Shown: piece after piece, positions 5,067 through 7,007 of the stretch | How the letters are laid out: every line of letters begins with the position of its first letter | Position numbering within the stretch: the first letter of the stretch is position 1 | Assembly (NCBI GenBank): GCA_007124105.1 | Contig: SLFT01000048.1 | Span: 1 to 7,007, forward strand | DNA length: 7,007 nucleotides | Origin: Candidatus Hydrogenedentota bacterium | GTDB lineage: Bacteria; Hydrogenedentota; Hydrogenedentia; Hydrogenedentales; CAITNO01 | Direction of reading: 5' to 3' | Notes under the pieces: model-generated | What the model saw: the letters and a program-made list of their open reading frames with translations, nothing else | What the model was told of the DNA's origin: nothing | The model's database searches: none | Made by a program: the position numbers and the translations under genes

Positions 5067-6923
5067 GTGCGTAAATATACGGTGATAGAAAGAGCGCTGT
5101 GCGCCCTTTTTACGGGCCTTGTGCTATTAAGCGCACTTGACGCATCAGCCAGTGTTGTGTTGCGCAAGGAGCTGGAATCCGGCGTATACGCGGCAATTCG
5201 GGGCGGACAAGTGTTATTTCTGGAATGCAGCCCGCCCCAGGGCAACCAGGCGCAGGCCTTGCTTGAACGATACCTGGCGGACGGCGACGACTGGCGTTTG
5301 TACAAGGATCGGATCGCCGTGGCGATCGCATTCAATAAGCTGAAGCCCAAGGCGCAACGCGAGGTGCTTGAAGCCGTCTTCCCGCTTGATTATGTTGATG
5401 CGGCAGGCTGGTGGCATACAGTGCGTTTTGCCCAGGGCGACGGCGAAGAGTCCATCGCCGCGCTGGCGGAATGGCTTACCGGCTCCAGCGCCGATTTACA
5501 GAAGATTCTTGCCCACGAGGCGAACAGGAATCTTCGCGAACCACTGAACCGGGGCGACCGCATTCTTATCCCACAACCCCTGTTGCTCCCCGTCATGAAG
5601 ACGCATTCGCCGCAACCGCCGCCGCCGCCGCCGCCGGTTGTACCGGCGCCGACGCCGAAACCGATTGCGCCCCTTTCAGCGCCGGAACCGGTTGTGACGG
5701 CGTCCCTCGAATCAGCGACAGAGACCCGCGATCCGGTTGCGTCGTTAACGATTGCCAACGGCAACGATTTCACCGACGGGTTGCTGGAATACGGAGAAGA
5801 CCGGGACGGCCCCTACGCCATCTACCGGCTCCAATCAGGTGAAAGCCTGTACTCCGCCGTGGTGGTGCGTTTTACTGACTATCGCGAAAACGCTGATATT
5901 CAGCAGGCCTGTGAAATTATCCAACGGCGCAGCGGCATCCGCAACGTGCATCGCATGAGCGCGGGTCAACCAGTGTTGATCCCCCTTGACATGCTCTCCG
6001 ACCGGTATCAGCCCGCGGGCTCCGAACAACGCATCACCTGGGAAGCCATTCGCGAAGAGGCGCGCCGTTTACGCGAACAGCGCGTGGGCACCAAAGACCT
6101 CGACGGCGTGGTGGTGATTCTCGACCCCGGTCATGGCGGACGCGACCGGGGCGCGGCTATCCCGCATCTGGGTCTCTATGAAAATGAAATCAACTACGAC
6201 ATCGTATCGCGGATCAAGCATCTGCTCGAAACATATACACAAGCAAGGGTATATGTCACCGTCTACGATCGCCAAAAGGGATATGCGCAAACAGACGCCA
6301 CACGCTTCACCCACACCCAGAACGCCGTGGTATTGACAACGCCCAACTACGCCAATGACGACGCGCGGGTCTCGGCAAATCTGCGCTGGTATCTCGCCAA
6401 CGACATTTTTTACCGGGAGCTGGATAAAGGAACGGACGAGCGGAAGGTCATTTTCGCGAGCATCCATTGCGACGCTTTGTTCAACCAATCCTTGCGCGGC
6501 GCCATGGTATACGTGCCCGGCGCGCAATATCGTCGTGAGTCAGAAAGGCCGTCGGGAAGCATTTACAATCATTTCGAGGAAGTGCGGCGCAATCCCACGG
6601 CCAGCAGCACCGCAGCGCAACGAACGCGCGACGAAGCGCTTTCCCGCAACTTTGCGTTAACGCTGCTGCAAACCATGCGCACCAACGACCCACCCTTGAA
6701 AGTACACGACGCCGGCGACCCCATACGCAATGTGATCCGCCAAAGTCGAGGCCGCGCCTACCTGCCCGCCGTACTGCGCAATACCACCGTACCCACAAAA
6801 GTGCTCATTGAAGTAGCCAATATGACCAATCCCACCGACCAGCAACGTCTGGCAGACCCGCAATGGCGGCAGTGGTTCGCGGAGGCCTTTGTGAACGCCC
6901 TGCGCAACCACTTTGATCATTAG
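5067..6923 (+). CDS. Secreted N-acetylmuramoyl-L-alanine amidase with two LysM-like domains
   Basis: This encodes 618 residues from GTG. It is a zinc amidase of the Amidase_3 (AmiC/CwlV) type, which cuts the bond between N-acetylmuramic acid and L-alanine in peptidoglycan outside the cytoplasm. Residues 1-28 are a Sec signal (RKYTVIER, hydrophobic core, cut after ASA). A region of unknown fold follows (29-114). A LysM-like domain at about 115-175 reads 'WWHTVRFAQGDGEES...GDRILIP'. A Pro-rich linker (about 181-208) has seven prolines coded by (CCG)7. A second LysM-like domain at about 249-309 reads 'YRLQSGESLYSAVV...GQPVLIPL'. The catalytic domain (about 347-616) has zinc ligands His356 in 'LDPGHGG', Glu372 in 'GLYENEIN', His467 in 'SIHCDA', and catalytic Glu582 in 'VLIEVANMTNP'. 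Spacings between these are longer than in classic AmiC: about 94 residues between Glu and the second His, with an extra stretch after it. All metal and catalytic residues remain, so it should be active. It could serve cell separation or wall turnover; no division genes are adjacent. Confidence 0.92.
   Translation: MRKYTVIERALCALFTGLVLLSALDASASVVLRKELESGVYAAIRGGQVLFLECSPPQGNQAQALLERYLADGDDWRLYKDRIAVAIAFNKLKPKAQREVLEAVFPLDYVDAAGWWHTVRFAQGDGEESIAALAEWLTGSSADLQKILAHEANRNLREPLNRGDRILIPQPLLLPVMKTHSPQPPPPPPPVVPAPTPKPIAPLSAPEPVVTASLESATETRDPVASLTIANGNDFTDGLLEYGEDRDGPYAIYRLQSGESLYSAVVVRFTDYRENADIQQACEIIQRRSGIRNVHRMSAGQPVLIPLDMLSDRYQPAGSEQRITWEAIREEARRLREQRVGTKDLDGVVVILDPGHGGRDRGAAIPHLGLYENEINYDIVSRIKHLLETYTQARVYVTVYDRQKGYAQTDATRFTHTQNAVVLTTPNYANDDARVSANLRWYLANDIFYRELDKGTDERKVIFASIHCDALFNQSLRGAMVYVPGAQYRRESERPSGSIYNHFEEVRRNPTASSTAAQRTRDEALSRNFALTLLQTMRTNDPPLKVHDAGDPIRNVIRQSRGRAYLPAVLRNTTVPTKVLIEVANMTNPTDQQRLADPQWRQWFAEAFVNALRNHFDH
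5616..5636 (+). repeat. (CCG)7 triplet run coding for seven prolines
   Basis: Seven perfect CCG codons in a row inside the amidase gene encode the rigid linker between the two LysM-like domains. A perfect triplet run can change length by slippage, and both flanks are also Pro-rich, so linker length may vary between strains. Confidence 0.8.
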
Positions 6924-7007
6924 GCCATCCGCAGTTCCACATCCTGTTTCGTGCTGTGCGCGTTGCCGGAAGCAGACATTGACAGGCAAGAACCCTAATC
7001 GTCGCCA
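6924..7007. other. Gene-free right end
   Basis: The 84 bases after the amidase stop show no clear terminator hairpin and no convincing coding start. TTGACA occurs at 6979-6984 on the plus strand, an exact -35 match, but the position for its -10 falls at the window edge and is not TATAAT-like. Confidence 0.4.

Noticed and set aside
4873..5085. 70-codon plus-strand frame between kinase and amidase
   Set aside because: It begins in the loop of the candidate terminator, covers the likely amidase promoter and overlaps the amidase start; composition is not protein-like.
6922..6981. Short minus-strand frame at the right end (ATG near 6978, 19 codons, stop next to the amidase stop)
   Set aside because: It is very short, has an in-frame stop just upstream and no ribosome binding site.

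Overview
The window holds four protein genes on about 7 kb of moderately GC-rich DNA. Two lie on the minus strand (an exported LamG-type protein and a family-4 glycosyltransferase). Two lie on the plus strand (a hybrid histidine kinase and a secreted LysM-type N-acetylmuramoyl-L-alanine amidase). The gene styles suggest a large-genome environmental bacterium of the Planctomycetota / Hydrogenedentota / Lentisphaerota type. The clues are a LamG domain running into a 'W-x-DCG-x-P' beta-propeller, a PAS-rich hybrid kinase, a divergent LysM amidase, and an intergenic 10-base-period 'ATCTGTGTCC'-type repeat. This placement is inference from family resemblance; no marker gene is present.

Layout. Positions 1-217 carry no gene. 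They hold a short period-10 repeat with an inverted partner at the left edge, then a striking CCA/TGG triplet inverted repeat. Positions 218-868 (minus) encode an exported LamG protein that appears cut off at its 3' end exactly in the triplet repeat. Positions 958-2079 (minus) encode a GT-B fold glycosyltransferase, 89 bases upstream of the LamG gene and on the same strand. Positions 2080-2461 are a divergent control region with a perfect 7+7 palindrome, a consensus extended -10 promoter and a long leader. Positions 2462-4855 (plus) encode a 797-residue hybrid sensor kinase: pseudo-receiver, two PAS domains, HisKA, HATPase and a receiver. Positions 4856-5066 hold a weak terminator and a promoter candidate. 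Positions 5067-6923 (plus) encode the amidase, best started at a GTG. The last 84 bases show no convincing gene.

How the genes relate. The divergent pair kinase/glycosyltransferase could share control through the palindrome, and three of the four products act in or on the cell envelope or probably do (sugar transfer, peptidoglycan hydrolysis, an exported LamG protein). No dedicated partner gene or output protein for the kinase is visible, so I read this as ordinary chromosome rather than a defined new system. The most noteworthy points are the truncation of the LamG gene at a triplet inverted repeat, the Glu-for-Asp pseudo-receiver at the kinase N-terminus, and the unusual architecture of the amidase.
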